Source: Venturia oleaginea (Eukaryota; Ascomycota; Dothideomycetes; Venturiales; Venturiaceae). From it: a stretch of 64,000 nucleotides of DNA. Made by a program: the position numbers and the translations under genes. The stretch is from NCBI GenBank assembly GCA_013176395.1, contig JABMLP010000028.1, positions 434,001 through 498,000 of the forward strand. The letters are read 5' to 3'. Below, piece after piece: positions 32,300-45,365 of the stretch. The notes under the pieces were generated by a model. The model was not told the DNA's origin and did not search any database. It saw only the letters and a program-made list of their open reading frames with translations. Position 1 is the stretch's first letter; every line of letters starts with the position of its first letter.

Positions 32300-35200
32300 A
32301 TGGCTGACATGGCCGTCCTCATGCCCCCGAGGCCAACCCCACTCACTGTGGCTGTCGACCCGGTCGGCCTGGTCATTACAGAATGCATCGCCGTCATGAG
32401 CGCCATGCGAAAACACCCCCGATGGGCACATTCAAGCGTAGGGGCTATTCTCAGTGGTGGAACCGAGGCTACAGCATTGGGGACAAGAAGAGGAGGGACC
32501 ACAGGGTAACGAGGACTCATCTTTGGCTCTAGACGCAGGATGGAGATGGGGGGCTAGGAGTAAGAAAGGAAAGAGTCTACAGGATAACCCTCTCATGAGT
32601 TCCTTCACGAAATTGAGGAGCCAATTGAGAGGATGTAAAGGTACGGGAATAGGTCCTGAAAAGGGGGGTAGAGTACTGATATACGTGTGGAATAGATATC
32701 AAGACGTTCGATACACCAAGACTACTCCATCCTTTCCTTCAAGTCATACGAAGCTCCTCTACCTCCGCCTCGATCACGTCGCTCGCCCTCATAGCCATGA
32801 CGAAGTTCCTTTCCTACAGCGTAATCTCAAGAGACTCACTACGATTGCCGTTTGCTCTACAGAATCTGGCAGCTGCAATCACGCATTGCCGATTTGAGGC
32901 GAGCAGTACTTCAGCAGATGAGATTGTATACGTTAGGATACTCAACCTTATGGAGGCTTTGATATCAGGGCCCACAGGAGACATGTTGAGCGACGAGAGT
33001 GTGTGCCAGATTATGGAGACAGGGCTAGGCTTGTGCTGCGACCAGAGGTTCACGCAAATACTGCAGCGGTCGGCGGAAATCACAATGGTTTCAATGTGTC
33101 AGATTATCTTTGAGCGGCTAAAGCATCTCGAATTTGAGGCTGGCGACGAGCCCGGCGCGTTGGACGAAGTTACGAAGGACGACATGGACACCGTGAAGAT
33201 GGATATGGAACCTACGACAAATGGCGAGAGCACACTCGCGCCGGAGATTGCCACCAACGGAGAGCAACACAACTCTCCTGGCGCGGAAGCAGAAACAGCA
33301 GGGACGACAGAGGCAACAATGGACTCAGAGAAAAGCCAGGAACTGGAACCTTTACTCGCAGCACCGCAAGTGGAGGATCCAAACAGCAGTACGGTGGACC
33401 TTGGAGTGCAGAGTGATGATGAGGAAGCTTTGGTAAAACCGTACTCGCTTCCCTCGATCAAAGAGTTATTCCGGAGTCTGGTCGAGCTGTTGGACCCACA
33501 CGACAAGTCGTATACGGATACGATGCGGGTGATGGCATTAAGGATTGTGGATGTGGCACTGGAGGTTGCAGGTCCATCAATCGCAAGCCACCCGAGTCTG
33601 GCTTCATTGGCAAAAGACACGCTTTGCCGGCATCTCTTCCAGCTTGTGCGATCGGAAAATATGGCAATTCTCAACGAGTCTCTACGTGTGGCGGGCACAC
33701 TATTGGCTACGTGCCGGAATGTGCTCAAGCTGCAACAAGAGCTTTATCTCTCGTATCTGGTCGCTTGTCTCTTCCCACGGGTCACGATACCTCATGAGCC
33801 TGGTATTGACCCAAAGCTGTATGAAGGCGTGCCGCAGGCTCCAGGTGTGATCAAGCCAGCGCCAGCTCAGCAGTCGGGGGGAGGGAGTGGACGAAACACG
33901 CCTGTTCCAGTCAGGGATCGTCAACGACTCGGTCTCGAGGGTGGATCACGCAAGCCGGATGCAAGAGAAGCTATGATTGAAAGCATTGGTGCCCTAGTTC
34001 GGATGCCAACTTTTATGGCAGAATTGTTCGTCAACTATGATTGCCAGGTTGATCGGCATGACATTTGTGCCGACCTGGTCGGACTTCTCTCACGAAACGC
34101 GTTTCCAGACTCTGCAACTTGGAGTACGACAAACGTGCCACCGCTTTGTCTTGATGCTCTTTTAGGATTTGTGCAGACGATGGCAGATCGATTGGACGAC
34201 GAACCTGTCACTGAAGGTTTCCCTTCTGCGGAACAGCTGCGGAACCAACGCGATCTTAAGGCGACAATCATCAGAGGCACGGCCAAATTCAACGAGTCAC
34301 CTAAAGCAGGTGTCGCCTTCCTCGCCTCTCACGGCGTCATATCGAGTGTGGATGACCCAAAAGCCATCGCGCAATTTGTTCAAGGCAGTTCACGGCTTGA
34401 TAAGAAAGTTCTTGGGGATTTCATATCGAAGGGCTCGAATGAGAAGATTCTGATAGCTTTCTTGGAGGCCTTTAATTTTGAAGGCAAAACAGTTGAAGAG
34501 TCGCTCCGCGAAGTTCTGTACACTTTCCGTCTGCCAGGAGAGTCGCAATTGATTGAACGTATCGTTGTTGAATTTGCTAGGAAGTACATCAAGGACGGGA
34601 ATCACGACAACATCGCCAACGAGGACGCCATCTTTGTCCTAACTTACGCTATCATTATGCTAAACACCGACCAGTTCAACCCCAATGTCAAAGATGCGCA
34701 GCGCATGAAGCTGGACAACTTTGCGAGGAACTTGAGAGGTGTCAACGATGGCAAAGATTTCGACATTGAGTATCTCGAGTCGATATTCCTGTCCATCAAG
34801 TCGAAGGAAATTGTATTGCCAGAAGAACACAGTAACAAAGACGCCTTCGGACATGCTTGGAAAGAGCTTCTGGTTAAGGTCGACACCGCGTCTGATCTGG
34901 TCATTTGCAATACTAATATTTACGACGCTGACATGTTTGCTGCTACGTGGAAACCCATTGTTGCCACGCTCTCGTATGTTTTCATGTCAGCTTCAGAGGA
35001 TGCAGTTTTCTCGAGAGTCTTCACGGGATTTGCACAATGCGCGCAAATCGCCGCGAGACATGGTTTGAGTGATGCGCTGGACAAGATTGTGTTCTCGTTG
35101 AGCTCCATCAGTACTTTGGCAACAGGAACCTTGCCCAGCACTTCATTGAATACTGAAGTCCAAGCTAATGGGAAGAGCGTCATGGTATCTGAAACTGCCG

Positions 35201-37440
35201 TGCGATTCGGCCGCGATGACCGCGCTCAACAAGCCACCGTCGTCCTGTTCCACGTTCTAGAGGGCAATGAAGCGACTTTGCGTGACGGATGGGAATACGT
35301 ATTTCGCATCATGTTGAACCTTTTCATCAATTCTCTCATTCCAGCTAGCTTTAAGTCGCAACACCTTGATCTACCGGCGATACCACTACAGCCACCTGCT
35401 CAAGTCATTGACAGAGGCGAGAGACATGCCGAGGGCGGATTGTTTTCAGGTCTCTCGAGTTACTTGAGCAGTTTTGCAAACGATGAACCTCCGGAGCCGA
35501 GTGAACAGGAAATCGAAGACACGCTTGCCGCAGTGGACTGCATCGGGCAATGCGATTTTGAACAGTTCGTGGAACGCATTAGGTGAGTTGACTCTCTTCT
35601 GAGTGTGTTCGAATCCCTGAGAATTCCTGGAGAGCTGCCATCCAACATTCTTAGTCGCGTTTGGAGGTCGTCATCGAAATCTCTGTTCCACATGGGTGCG
35701 TCAAAAGATCTTGGTCTCTTCTTTTCAGGCTCGCTAGAAATTGTAGCCATTGCACTGCTATCAGAGCTCTAGTCGTTGAAGCCGCTTTATCCATTGTCGA
35801 GTTGTCTTGGATTCTGGCTAACATATTCTTTCATAGCAACTTACCTGTTGATTCTCTGAAGTCTGTGATCGACACCCTTTTGAGCCAAATTCCAGAGGAT
35901 TCGAGCCCAAGCGTTATTACTGTCAAGCCTGATCTGCCTCCCACGAGCCCGAGGACTAGTGGCACGAGGAGGAAGGCCAACACTCCTACTTACGATCCCA
36001 CGATGGTCTTCGTACTTGAGCTGGCCACGATATTGACATTGAAGGACGAAGAATCAGTGCGTGAACTTGGTAAAGATGTCGCTGGCGCACTGGAATCTGT
36101 CATCCGAAACGCTTCAAATATGCATTACGTGGCCATCTCGAGAGTGGTATATTATATTTTGACTCTGTTGAGGTCGAGCGATGTAAGTGTCTCTTCATGC
36201 TGGGCGATGCCACTTGCGTGCTCAAGACTAACGACTGTAGGACTACGGCTTCCTCCGCGCGCCCGTAGTTTTACATGCCTTTGCCACGTTTGACCAGGAA
36301 CTACTGGAGCAGTGTGCTCTTCCTCTCATCAAAGGAATGGCAGATTGCATTCAGGGGTCTTCTTCTGGCCTTCGGAGCGAGATGGCCACTTCTCCCGACT
36401 TTTGGGACATTCTTCGCAAGCTGCATAGTGTTCAGGAGGTCAGCCCGTACGTCTTCCGCATATTAGCAGAGCTGCAGACGTCACCTTCAACCCAACCTGC
36501 CATCACGGCAGACAATTACGAGCAAGCCATCGTGCTTTTCAACGATTTTGCTACTGCTGGTGCTCAGGGAGCCAAGGACGAGCAGAGACGCGACATCGCC
36601 AGGAGAAGAAAGGATACCTCTGGTAAAGTGCCCAAGCCCAAACATAAGCATGAGGTTGAAAGAGCGGTGAAGGCCATGGGAATGGTCTACGAAATGACCT
36701 CTAGAGTTCCTTCATTCATCGCACAGTCTCACCTTGAGACTACAGAAGCCTGGACAGCGTACTGGTCCCCCATTTTCCGCGTCTTGACGCAGCAATGTCT
36801 CAACCCTTGCCGAGAGATTCGCACACAGGCTTTTTCCTGTCTCCGACAAACACTGCTGAATCCTATTCTTTTGACCAAGGAGGAGGGAGATCGGGATAAA
36901 GAGTGGACGGCTATCTTTGATGAGATTCTCTTCCCCTTGATCAACCAGTTACTTAAACCTGAGATTTATACTTCGGATCCTGGAGGTATGGGTGAGACGA
37001 GAGTAGAAGCCGCGACGCTTTTGTGTCGTATTTTCCTTCATTTCCTTGTTCAGTTGGCGGAGTGGGGTGGGATGGTGGCTCTCTGGGTTAAGATACTGGG
37101 AGTGATGGATCGGTTGATGGCGAGTGGACAGGGTGAAAGCCTTGTACGTCTACCCTACCACAACTCAAACTAACTGCAAATTCAGCTTGCTAATTTACCG
37201 TCTTAGGAAGAAGCCGTCGCCGAAAACATGAAGAACATTCTGCTCGTTATGCAAAGTGGTGGGTACCTTGCGCCGCCGGAGGAGAAACCGGAACAGGCTG
37301 AGCTTTGGAATGAGACGTGGAAAAGGCTGAATCGTTTCTTGCCGCATTTACATAAAGAGCTTTATCCTGAGATCAAGGAGAAGGATAGGGGAGTGGAGGC
37401 GAACAAGGGGGAGGCTATTATTCCGATTGTTGAGAACTAG
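32300..37440 (+). CDS. GEA2: ARF guanine-nucleotide exchange factor, Gea/GBF1 type (Sec7 domain)
   Basis: Activates ARF GTPases for COPI traffic at the early Golgi. Exons: about 32300-32640, 32696-35582, 35655-35771, 35837-36182, 36241-37143 and 37207-37440. The N-terminal DCB part reads AVDPVGLVITECIAVMSAMRKH and DNPLMSSFTKLRSQLRGCKD. The HUS region lies around KEGLV-like ALVRMPTFMAELFVNYDC. The Sec7 domain covers RDLKATIIRGTAKFNESPKAG to IMLNTDQFNPNV, with the glutamic finger in FRLPGESQLIERIV. HDS segments reach the C-terminus. Within the first exon the frame must change between AILSGGTEATALG and NEDSSLALDAGWRW (about 32455-32508), with no credible intron; an extra T in GGGTAACGAG at about 32509 would explain it. 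Sequence error or mutation is unresolved. The 35772-35836 intron has a GTCGTT donor. Confidence 0.9.
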
Positions 37441-38780
37441 AACTTGTATTTGTAGGTAATCGGGACATGGAGAGAGAGAGAGTGCACGCGAAAGCGCGAT
37501 TGTTTTTGGAAAAACTTGGGCGATGATTGGGAGTTTGAGATTGTTGTAAGAATAAACGGGATAAAGGTTTCTTTTTAGACCGTCACCGTCTCTTTTCAGC
37601 GAGAAGATTCTTTTTCGTCAAATCTTATAATGTCCCCATCCTATCCCTCACGTTTATACCTCAAAATCGTTCCTCGTTCGTTCCTGGGCGGTGGCGAATA
37701 GGATTTTCTAGATTCATTGTGACTTTTTGTAGTTTCTTTTCTGGTGATTTAGAGGCGTGCAGTGGGGATGGAGTGGGATGGATTGGTTACTGGTAGCTCC
37801 TCCGCTTTGCTGGCGAGGCTGTATGTGGTATTTGTCAAAAGGTGGATGAAGCAGACTGAAGTCTGAATTGATGATCGTGGGCATGCCCATATATATACAC
37901 GATTGAGGGGCTCGTGTTCAAGCTAGTACAAATGAGGTGAATGAAATGAGTTCATTTGACAGTATTGTCTATGTTACTTTCTGGAGTACTCGTGGATTAG
38001 ACCGTCTTACATACTTCTGGCGACATCGGTAGTTCTGCTGTTTCGAAGCGGCCGTCGATGATGTGGTATTATCGATGGTTGGGCCTTAAGCGCTGATGGT
38101 CCGAGTCATATCGTGGTGCCGTTCCTGTAACGTTTGTATCCCGGGTTCAGCGTTCCGTTCTCGTTTCCGTCTCTCGTGGTGAGGGATACAGGCACGAGGG
38201 ATTTGACCCGTTATATCTTGATGTATCAAAAGGTAGCTGAAGCAGACTGATTTTTGAACTGAGAGGCTGAGGGCCTCGTATATATACAGAATGTGTCTCG
38301 TGCACAGACCAATTCATTTGACATGATGTTGGTACGAGCGAGAGAGTGGTACTTCAGGATTCGCTTGTGGACTCATCTATTCCCGATGGCTGTTGGGGGT
38401 ATTGGTTGTAAAGTCTAACCGTGACCTTTGGAGCTTGTGTTTCTTGTGCGTGATGAAGGACGTCGAGGCGATCAGAATAATGTCCAAAGGTACTTCGACA
38501 CCGATACTAACCTGCAATCCTTGGTTGCAGTTCTCGGTACTGCTTGTTAACGATACGGCTGCAGAACTCGTGGTAAGAGCGGTATTAGAGGAAGTCTCTA
38601 CTGCTACTAAGGAAGTTCCAGATAGTACTTCAAAAGATTCCGTTAGACTACAAGAAATAGTAGATATACCTTCCATACAAGCCAACGTAGATAAAACATT
38701 AAGCGTTGGGATTATCGAGCTCTCCCCTTTCCTTTAGACTACTAACTACAATTATAGCTGTTCGTAATAGAATATCTATA
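37441..38780. other. intergenic with two diverged LTR-like segments
   Basis: Segments at about 37827-38030 and 38218-38400 share TCAAAAGGT[A/G]G[A/C]TGAAGCAGACTGA, a TATATATACA box and TTCATTTGACA in the same order. They look like two old copies of one LTR. No associated coding region survives between them. Confidence 0.35.
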
Positions 38781-39453
38781 ACGTATTCCACCACCCGAAC
38801 CGCCACACCTCCCAGCCCGCCAAAATCTCTTGGCACGACGAACTCATGTTACGACTCTTCAATTTTATCGCTATCAACAATAGATTCCAAGTCCGTCGTG
38901 CTACTATCTGATTCAGAAGATATCTCGATATCCTTTTTACACGTTCGCGCATTGTGCCCAGTCGCGCCGCAGTTTCCACAGCGCCTTTGATTTGGTCGGG
39001 CTGTTTCTTGATCACCACTACTACGAGTATTCTTTGATCCCTGAGGCGCAACAGACGCCTCAGCAGCTACCCGCGCTGCTGCAGTCCCATACTCCATAGC
39101 ATCACTTTGCTGGATCCGCTTTCTTTTACGCCATTTTCGCTTCGTCATTACTACCAATTGCTCTTCAAGCTCGTGGTTTCGTGCAACAAGTAGGGCGTTC
39201 TGGTGCAGCATCAATTCAGCGCCTTTAACGAGCTGTGAAAAGCATGCCTGCGCAGTAAGTAACCGGTGACCGAGTAAAAGACTCGCTTATGAGCTTGGAT
39301 TGGGATCCAAATTCATGAGTATTGCTTGGAGTCTTTGACTGCCACGGCGTTTCTAGGAGACTAGGAGATGTTGCAGTAAGGGTTGCAAGGTGATGTAAAC
39401 ATGTATGATGTCTATCATTGTGTATTGTATTGTTCTATGTTCAGCCGTAGAGC

Positions 39454-39657
39454 TGTCATGATCGAACTATGTTGGTATTCGAATGCAGTTAAACGTAGTT
39501 AAATGTGGTGGTTCTGCTCGATCAGGTCTAGCGCGAGACTGGTCGCAAGTACTTAGACTCGTCTCTACCTCTTAGTTAGCTCCTCATCCTTACAACTTCG
39601 CACATCCCATAGAATTCAAGTCATGCTTCCAAGTCAAGTCCAAGGTCAAACGTGACA
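39454..39657 (+). repeat. Gypsy 5' LTR
   Basis: 204 bp, identical to 45366-45569 except CCAAGG versus CCAGGG near the 3' end. Confidence 0.96.
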
Positions 39658-39729
39658 GTTTGTAAGGATCCCTTTTCACGATAAAAGTCGGGCTGCTATT
39701 GTCTACGCAGCCGACAAACCTCACCAACT

Positions 39730-41304
39730 ATGCCCCGAATTCTCGACCTTCCCTCCCTTGCGGACGATACTACCACCCTCGAAAACAGTACTCTCGAAAA
39801 CCCCCTAGCCTTCTACGACTTCTTTATAACCCCTAGACTCGCAGCAACCCTTACTCAGAAGATCCAAGCTACCTTTGCAACCCCGGCGGACGAAGCCTCA
39901 GTCAACGAAAATGAATACATCCCAGTCTCACACGTTACTCTCGACCGCGCTTCGGCGCTCCCACTCCTCCAGCTTTTAGCTACCATCTCCCATATGTTCA
40001 ACACAGCCCAGCGAGACCAGGATACCATGTCCCGTTCAATTCAAGAACTCAAGCTCGAAGCCTCTGAGAACGAAGCTCGCGCCCTTCGAGCAGAACTCCA
40101 GGGCGTTACTTCTCGCGAAATCTCCGCCCCTCGACCAACCCAAGGCGACATCTCTATCTTTGAAGGAGATAAAAAAAAATACAAGAGCTGGCTCTTAGAC
40201 CTCCGGATAAAACTAAGCGCAGACTCCAAAGCATTCCCTTCAGTAAACTCACAAGTTACTTACGCCTTCAATCGACTTGACGACAAGTGCAAATCCACAA
40301 TTCGCCCATACTACAACGAAACTACGAATTCATGGCCTTTTGAATCCCTCGACGAATTTATCTCAAAACTCAACGACAGCTACGCTCCTCGTTTCGATAT
40401 TCAAGATGCTATGAATAAGCTGCAGAACCACAAGATGGCAAACCGAACATTTGCTACTTACGCCGCAGACTTCCGACGCCTACTCCAAGAAGCCGGAATC
40501 ACCCTCCCTCACGTCTCAGAACCCGCAAACCCCTTGGAACAACTTATGATTGTCAACTTTCGCAACGGCCTGAGCGCAGAACTCAGCGGAGCAATGATTC
40601 ACGTCCCTACGACAAAGAAACTGGAGAAGTTAATCGATCTGTGCCACAACTGCGAAGCCAACATGAAACAATTCGAGAAAATCTCTCGAGCTCGAAAAGC
40701 TCCCGTATTCTCAGGATCATCTACATCAGCTACCGCTCCCTCTGCATCCCAACGCGCATTCCTAGTCTCCCCCGCCACTTCTTACGCTTTCGGAGATGCC
40801 ATGGACATTTCAGTTATGAACCTCAACGGTAGTGCCGGCGCCGACATAGGTACCTGCCTCCCGTCTCTCCAGATGAAACCAATTGCATCCTGGACCCTGG
40901 AAGAGAAAGCCGCCAATATCCAATGGCGAAAGACCAACAACCGTTGCGGATACTGCGGAGAGCCCGTAGTAATTATGCCTAATGGTCAGAAGCACATCGC
41001 CGCCGTATGCCCTAAGAAAGCCCAGCGTGGACGCCCCTCCAATCAGTTCACTACTCCCAACCAGTTCGCCAGTGACCCCATGCAGTTTGGCAACTCCGGA
41101 GCTCGAAACTTCATTCCCCCTATGAGCTTTAGCAATATGAGTATGTCAGGAGCATCGGGAGCGTATCCACAGAACGTCCAGACTCCCCGGATCACTCAAG
41201 GCCCTGAAGAACGCTCAGGTTCTACCGCCTCTTCTAGCACCACAAGCTACGGCTTCGGATCAGCCCCATACACCCCGAGTTCGGAAAACTCACAGTCTCG
41301 TTGA
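39730..41304 (+). CDS. Gypsy Gag protein
   Basis: 524 residues, uninterrupted, from the ATG at 39730. The retrotransposon gag region spans about residues 130-300 (FEGDKKKYKSWLLDLRIKL ... LNDSYAPRFDIQDAMNKL ... LLQEAGITLP). A zinc-knuckle-like motif CGYCGEPV...HIAAVCP lies near residue 405, in a CX2C...HX4C arrangement with a longer spacer than usual. A Ser/Pro/Gln-rich tail follows. The stop overlaps the start region of the pol frame, which is in the -1 frame. Confidence 0.93.
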   Translation: MPRILDLPSLADDTTTLENSTLENPLAFYDFFITPRLAATLTQKIQATFATPADEASVNENEYIPVSHVTLDRASALPLLQLLATISHMFNTAQRDQDTMSRSIQELKLEASENEARALRAELQGVTSREISAPRPTQGDISIFEGDKKKYKSWLLDLRIKLSADSKAFPSVNSQVTYAFNRLDDKCKSTIRPYYNETTNSWPFESLDEFISKLNDSYAPRFDIQDAMNKLQNHKMANRTFATYAADFRRLLQEAGITLPHVSEPANPLEQLMIVNFRNGLSAELSGAMIHVPTTKKLEKLIDLCHNCEANMKQFEKISRARKAPVFSGSSTSATAPSASQRAFLVSPATSYAFGDAMDISVMNLNGSAGADIGTCLPSLQMKPIASWTLEEKAANIQWRKTNNRCGYCGEPVVIMPNGQKHIAAVCPKKAQRGRPSNQFTTPNQFASDPMQFGNSGARNFIPPMSFSNMSMSGASGAYPQNVQTPRITQGPEERSGSTASSSTTSYGFGSAPYTPSSENSQSR

Positions 41305-44300
41305 AAAGATGTTCATCAAGACACGACAACAAATCGAAACGACATGTTCTTCACATCAGTTCGGCAGTTCTAGGTTACTCAGAGAAATCAACAGGAGAGA
41401 TTGATGGACCAGTAGACTCTAGACCAATCATAGTCCCAATTACACTTAATGAATCGATCAAAACCCTCGCCGTTACTGATTCCTTTGCCACAGGAAGTTT
41501 CATAGACCTCGATTTTGCGCAATCCCACGGCTTTCCCTTTATTCCCCTCGAAAACCCCCGCCGCCTCAAAGCCTTTGACGGCGAACAGGCATCCTCTGCA
41601 CCCTCTTACGTTACTCACGAAATCCACGTCTCCGTCAGAACCGGAGAACACCACCTCGAAACCACGAAATTCTTTGTTACCCGTCTCGGCTCCGCAGCAG
41701 TCATCTTTGGCACTCCCTGGATGAACCTCCACGGTGTGAAACTCGATTTTGAGAATCGTAGTATTCACTTCGGTACCCACTGTTCTAAGAAATGACTTCA
41801 GGGCCACAAGGGCTCTGTTGAGTATATCCCGCTCCCGTTTGGTGCCCGCGCACCCCCTCAAGAAACCCCGGACTCTCCTCGCGATTGGAAGATTGTCAAC
41901 TCTCACGCTTTTCAATGGAATTCTAAGCAGCCCAATGCTCAAATCTACGCAATCAGTATTCAAGATATCGATAAATTTCTGGCGAAGAAACCGGATTACA
42001 AAGACCCTCGCCCCCAGTTACCCAAAGACCTTCACGACCTCGCGCACGCTTTTAACAGAAAAGCTGCTGATTCACTGCCCCCTTCACGCCTCGTCGACCA
42101 CAAAATCGAAATTCAAGAAGACAAGAAAGACCAGTTACCCAACGCTCCTCTCTACGGTATGTCCCAGAACGAACTCAAATGCCTCCGGAAATGGCTGGAG
42201 GAGAATTTGGGAAAAGGTTTTATCAGAAAAAGCCAGTCCGACGTCAGTTCCCCATGTATCTTTGTTAAAAAACCAGGTGGTGGTCTGCGATTCTGCGTAG
42301 ACTACCGAAAACTCAACGCGATTACTCGAAAAAACCGATACCCTATTCCCTTACTCCGCGAAACCCTAGACAAACTCAGCAAAACCAAGTACTTCACGAA
42401 GATCGATATTATCTCAGCATTCAACGCACTCCGAGTCCACCCCGACGGCGTTCCTCTCACTGCATTCAGAACCCGCTTCGGTCTGTTCGAATCTCTAGTT
42501 ATGAACTTCGGCCTCTGCAATGCCCCGGCGACCTGGCAGTCGTATATTAACGAACAACTTAAAGACTTCCTCGACGTTTTCTGCACCGCGTACCTCGACG
42601 ACATCCTAATCTACAGCGGAACTCTCGAAGAGCATAAAATTCAAGTGCGGCAGGTTATCGAACGAATGCACGCAGCAGGACTCAACATCGACATCGACAA
42701 ATGCGAATTCTACCAGACAGAAGTCAAATTTCTCGGTTTAATTATCACAGACCACGGAATCCGGATGGACCCGGACAAAGTCAAAACAATCATTGATTGG
42801 CAATACTGTACCACTCGCCATGACGTCCAATCCTTCCTCGGTTTTGCCAATTTTTACCGCCGTTTTATTTTCAATTACTCCTCCACCGCGAAACCTCTTA
42901 CCGACTTACTGAAAAAAGACAAGCCGTTCTACTTCGGCCCAAAACAGCGCGCCGCTTTTGATAAACTCCAAGAAGCCTTCATCTCCGCACCAATCCTCGC
43001 ACATTTCGACCCTACAAAGAAGTGTATTGTCGAAACAGACGCCTCCGACTGGGTAGGCGCTGGAGTACTCTCACAAATCGGCAATGACGGTTTGCTACAC
43101 CCCGTCGCCTTCTTCTCTCACAAGTTCACACCCCAGGAGTGTAATTACGAAATCTACGACAAAGAACTCCTAGCAATCATTCGCGCATTTGAAGAGTGGC
43201 GAGGAGAGCTCGAAGGAACTGAAGACCCGATCGAAGTTATTACAGACCACCAAAACCTCGAACACTACATGTCAACCAAAAAACTCACTCGCCGACAAGC
43301 CCGTTGGGCCGAATTCCTCTTCCAATTCCACTTCGAAATCAAATGGAGACCAGGAAAAGATACTACGAAACCCGACGCCTTGACCCGCCGCTCCCAAGAC
43401 CTCCCCTCAAACGTATCCGACCCGCGTATCCAGCACCAGTCACAGGTTATGCTTAAACCCCACACACTTGACCCTAAGATTCGAAAAGAACTAGCGCTCC
43501 AAGTCCACAATCTTTCATTATGCCCAGTTACGCTTCGTGACCACTCCTCTCCACAAGACTTCGAGAAAAACCCAGACTACCGCGACTCTTCCGAAAATGA
43601 CGGGGACGAATCCCTTGAGCCCCTCAACGATATATGGAACAAACCTAGCAACGACGCAGTAGCTGAAGAACAAATCCCAACCACCCCGTTCTCCCCTCCG
43701 GACATATTCATCCCTTCGCAAGACCCAGACGACGAAGAGCTTATTTGGGACGAAGACAAGTTTGAAGAACTCTACGCTAGAGCGTTGACTAAAGACAAAG
43801 AACCACGCGAAGTCTTGAAAAAACTACGCGACGGCAAAACCCACCACCGAACGTTGCGGATGCAGGACTGCGAAGAACGCGACGGCCGCCTTTGGTATAA
43901 AAAGTGTCTATTTATTCCCCAAGACGATACACTACAAGCATACATTCTGAAAGCGAACCACGACTGTAATGTCGCAGGTCACCCGGGTAAAGCTAACAAC
44001 TTCCTCAAACTCCGCAAGTTCTACTACTGGCATGGCATGCACGCCACCTCGGACAAATGGGTCTCACGATGCGACGCCTGTCGACGCGCAAAACCGAGCA
44101 ACCTAATGTACCAAGGACTCCTCAACACTCTCGAAGCCCCTCAACGAAAATGGGAAGACATCCAGATGGACTTCATTACCGATTTACCTGCTACACGCAA
44201 AGGAGGTAATACCTGCCTCTTAGTAATTGTCGATCGCCTCACCAAAATCAAGCACCTTATCCCCTGCCAAAAACTCCCAGAAGCCCGCGAATGCGCCTTA

Positions 44301-45281
44301 CTCTTTCTCCAACACGTCTACCGCCTCCACGGCTTACCTCGAAGCATTATCTCCGACCGAGGATCCCAATTCGTTGCTATCCTCTGGAAAGTACTCTGCA
44401 AACGCCTCGGAATCCGAATCCGCCTCTCTACCAGTTTCCACCCCGAGACAGATGGCGGGACCGAGCGAGCGAATGCCCAAGTCGAAATCTACATCCGTGC
44501 TTACTGCAATTATCAACAAGATGATTGGGACGAATGGTTACCACTCTGCGAATTCGTGATCAACAACACACCCTCCAATGCAACAAAACTCACACCATTT
44601 TTTGCCGCCTACGGCTACGATCCACGCTCCGGATTGGAAGCGCCAATTCAACCAGACCGTAACGCCTCTCGCCACGAAATTACCGAGACACGAAAAGCTA
44701 ATTCCATGGCTGACTTCATGGCAAACCTTGAGAAGATTTGCTACAACGAGATCCGCCACGCCAGCGCTACCTACGAATATTTCAAGAACAAACATCGGCT
44801 TGGTTCTCCAAACTACAAAGTTGGTGACTGGGTTTGGCTAAACCTCAAGAATATCAAGACCACGCGCCCATCCAAAAAGTTCGACTGCAAGTTCGCCGGC
44901 AAATTCAAGATTCTACAAGCCCTAGACCACGACGCTTACAAACTCGAGCTCCCTACTTCTATGCATTGCCATCCCGTCTTTCATACAAATCTACTGCTCC
45001 CTGCCTACCCCCCTTCCGACAGGATGTTTCCAAACCAGAATGACTCGCAACCTCCTCCCGTCGATGTTGAAGAAAACGATGGAATCTACACCCTGGATGA
45101 AGTCGTTGATTCACGATTCAACAAAGCTACGAAGAGATTTGACTACAAGGTTAAATGGGAAGGCTATTACTTACCGACATGGGAACCCCTTCAATTCTTG
45201 CACAACGCAAAGAGCGCGGTTGATGAATTTCACCAGAGATATCCAAGAAAACCAAAACCAACCGGGTACAGGCCTGGTTAG
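41301..45281 (+). pseudogene. Gypsy Pol polyprotein, one in-frame stop after protease
   Basis: Frame open from 41301 except one TGA at 41793-41795, then open to 45281. The protease region has AVTDSFATGSFID where the active-site triad D-S/T-G is expected; the glycine is phenylalanine. RT: FVKKPGGGLRFCVDYRKLN, FTKIDIISAFNALRV and the catalytic YLDDILIYS. RNase H: VETDASDW, YDKELLAI and ITDHQNLEHY. Integrase: HX4H...CDACRRAK zinc domain, MDFITDLP, IISDRGSQF and HPETDGGTERAN. Chromodomain: YTLDEVVDSRF...YKVKWEGY..PTWEP at the C-terminus. About 1,320 codons. RT, RH and IN are intact; the protease looks inactive. Confidence 0.93.
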
Positions 45282-45365
45282 GATTCGATCATGCTTCAAG
45301 TTTGTCAGTCACCTCGCCAAATAGTTCAGTTTGAACCATTGCGCCTCGGCCTTGTTGGGGGGTAC

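Noticed and set aside
38393..38737. 114-codon plus frame and its antisense partner
   Set aside because: Both strands open; probably repeat-derived; no domain.
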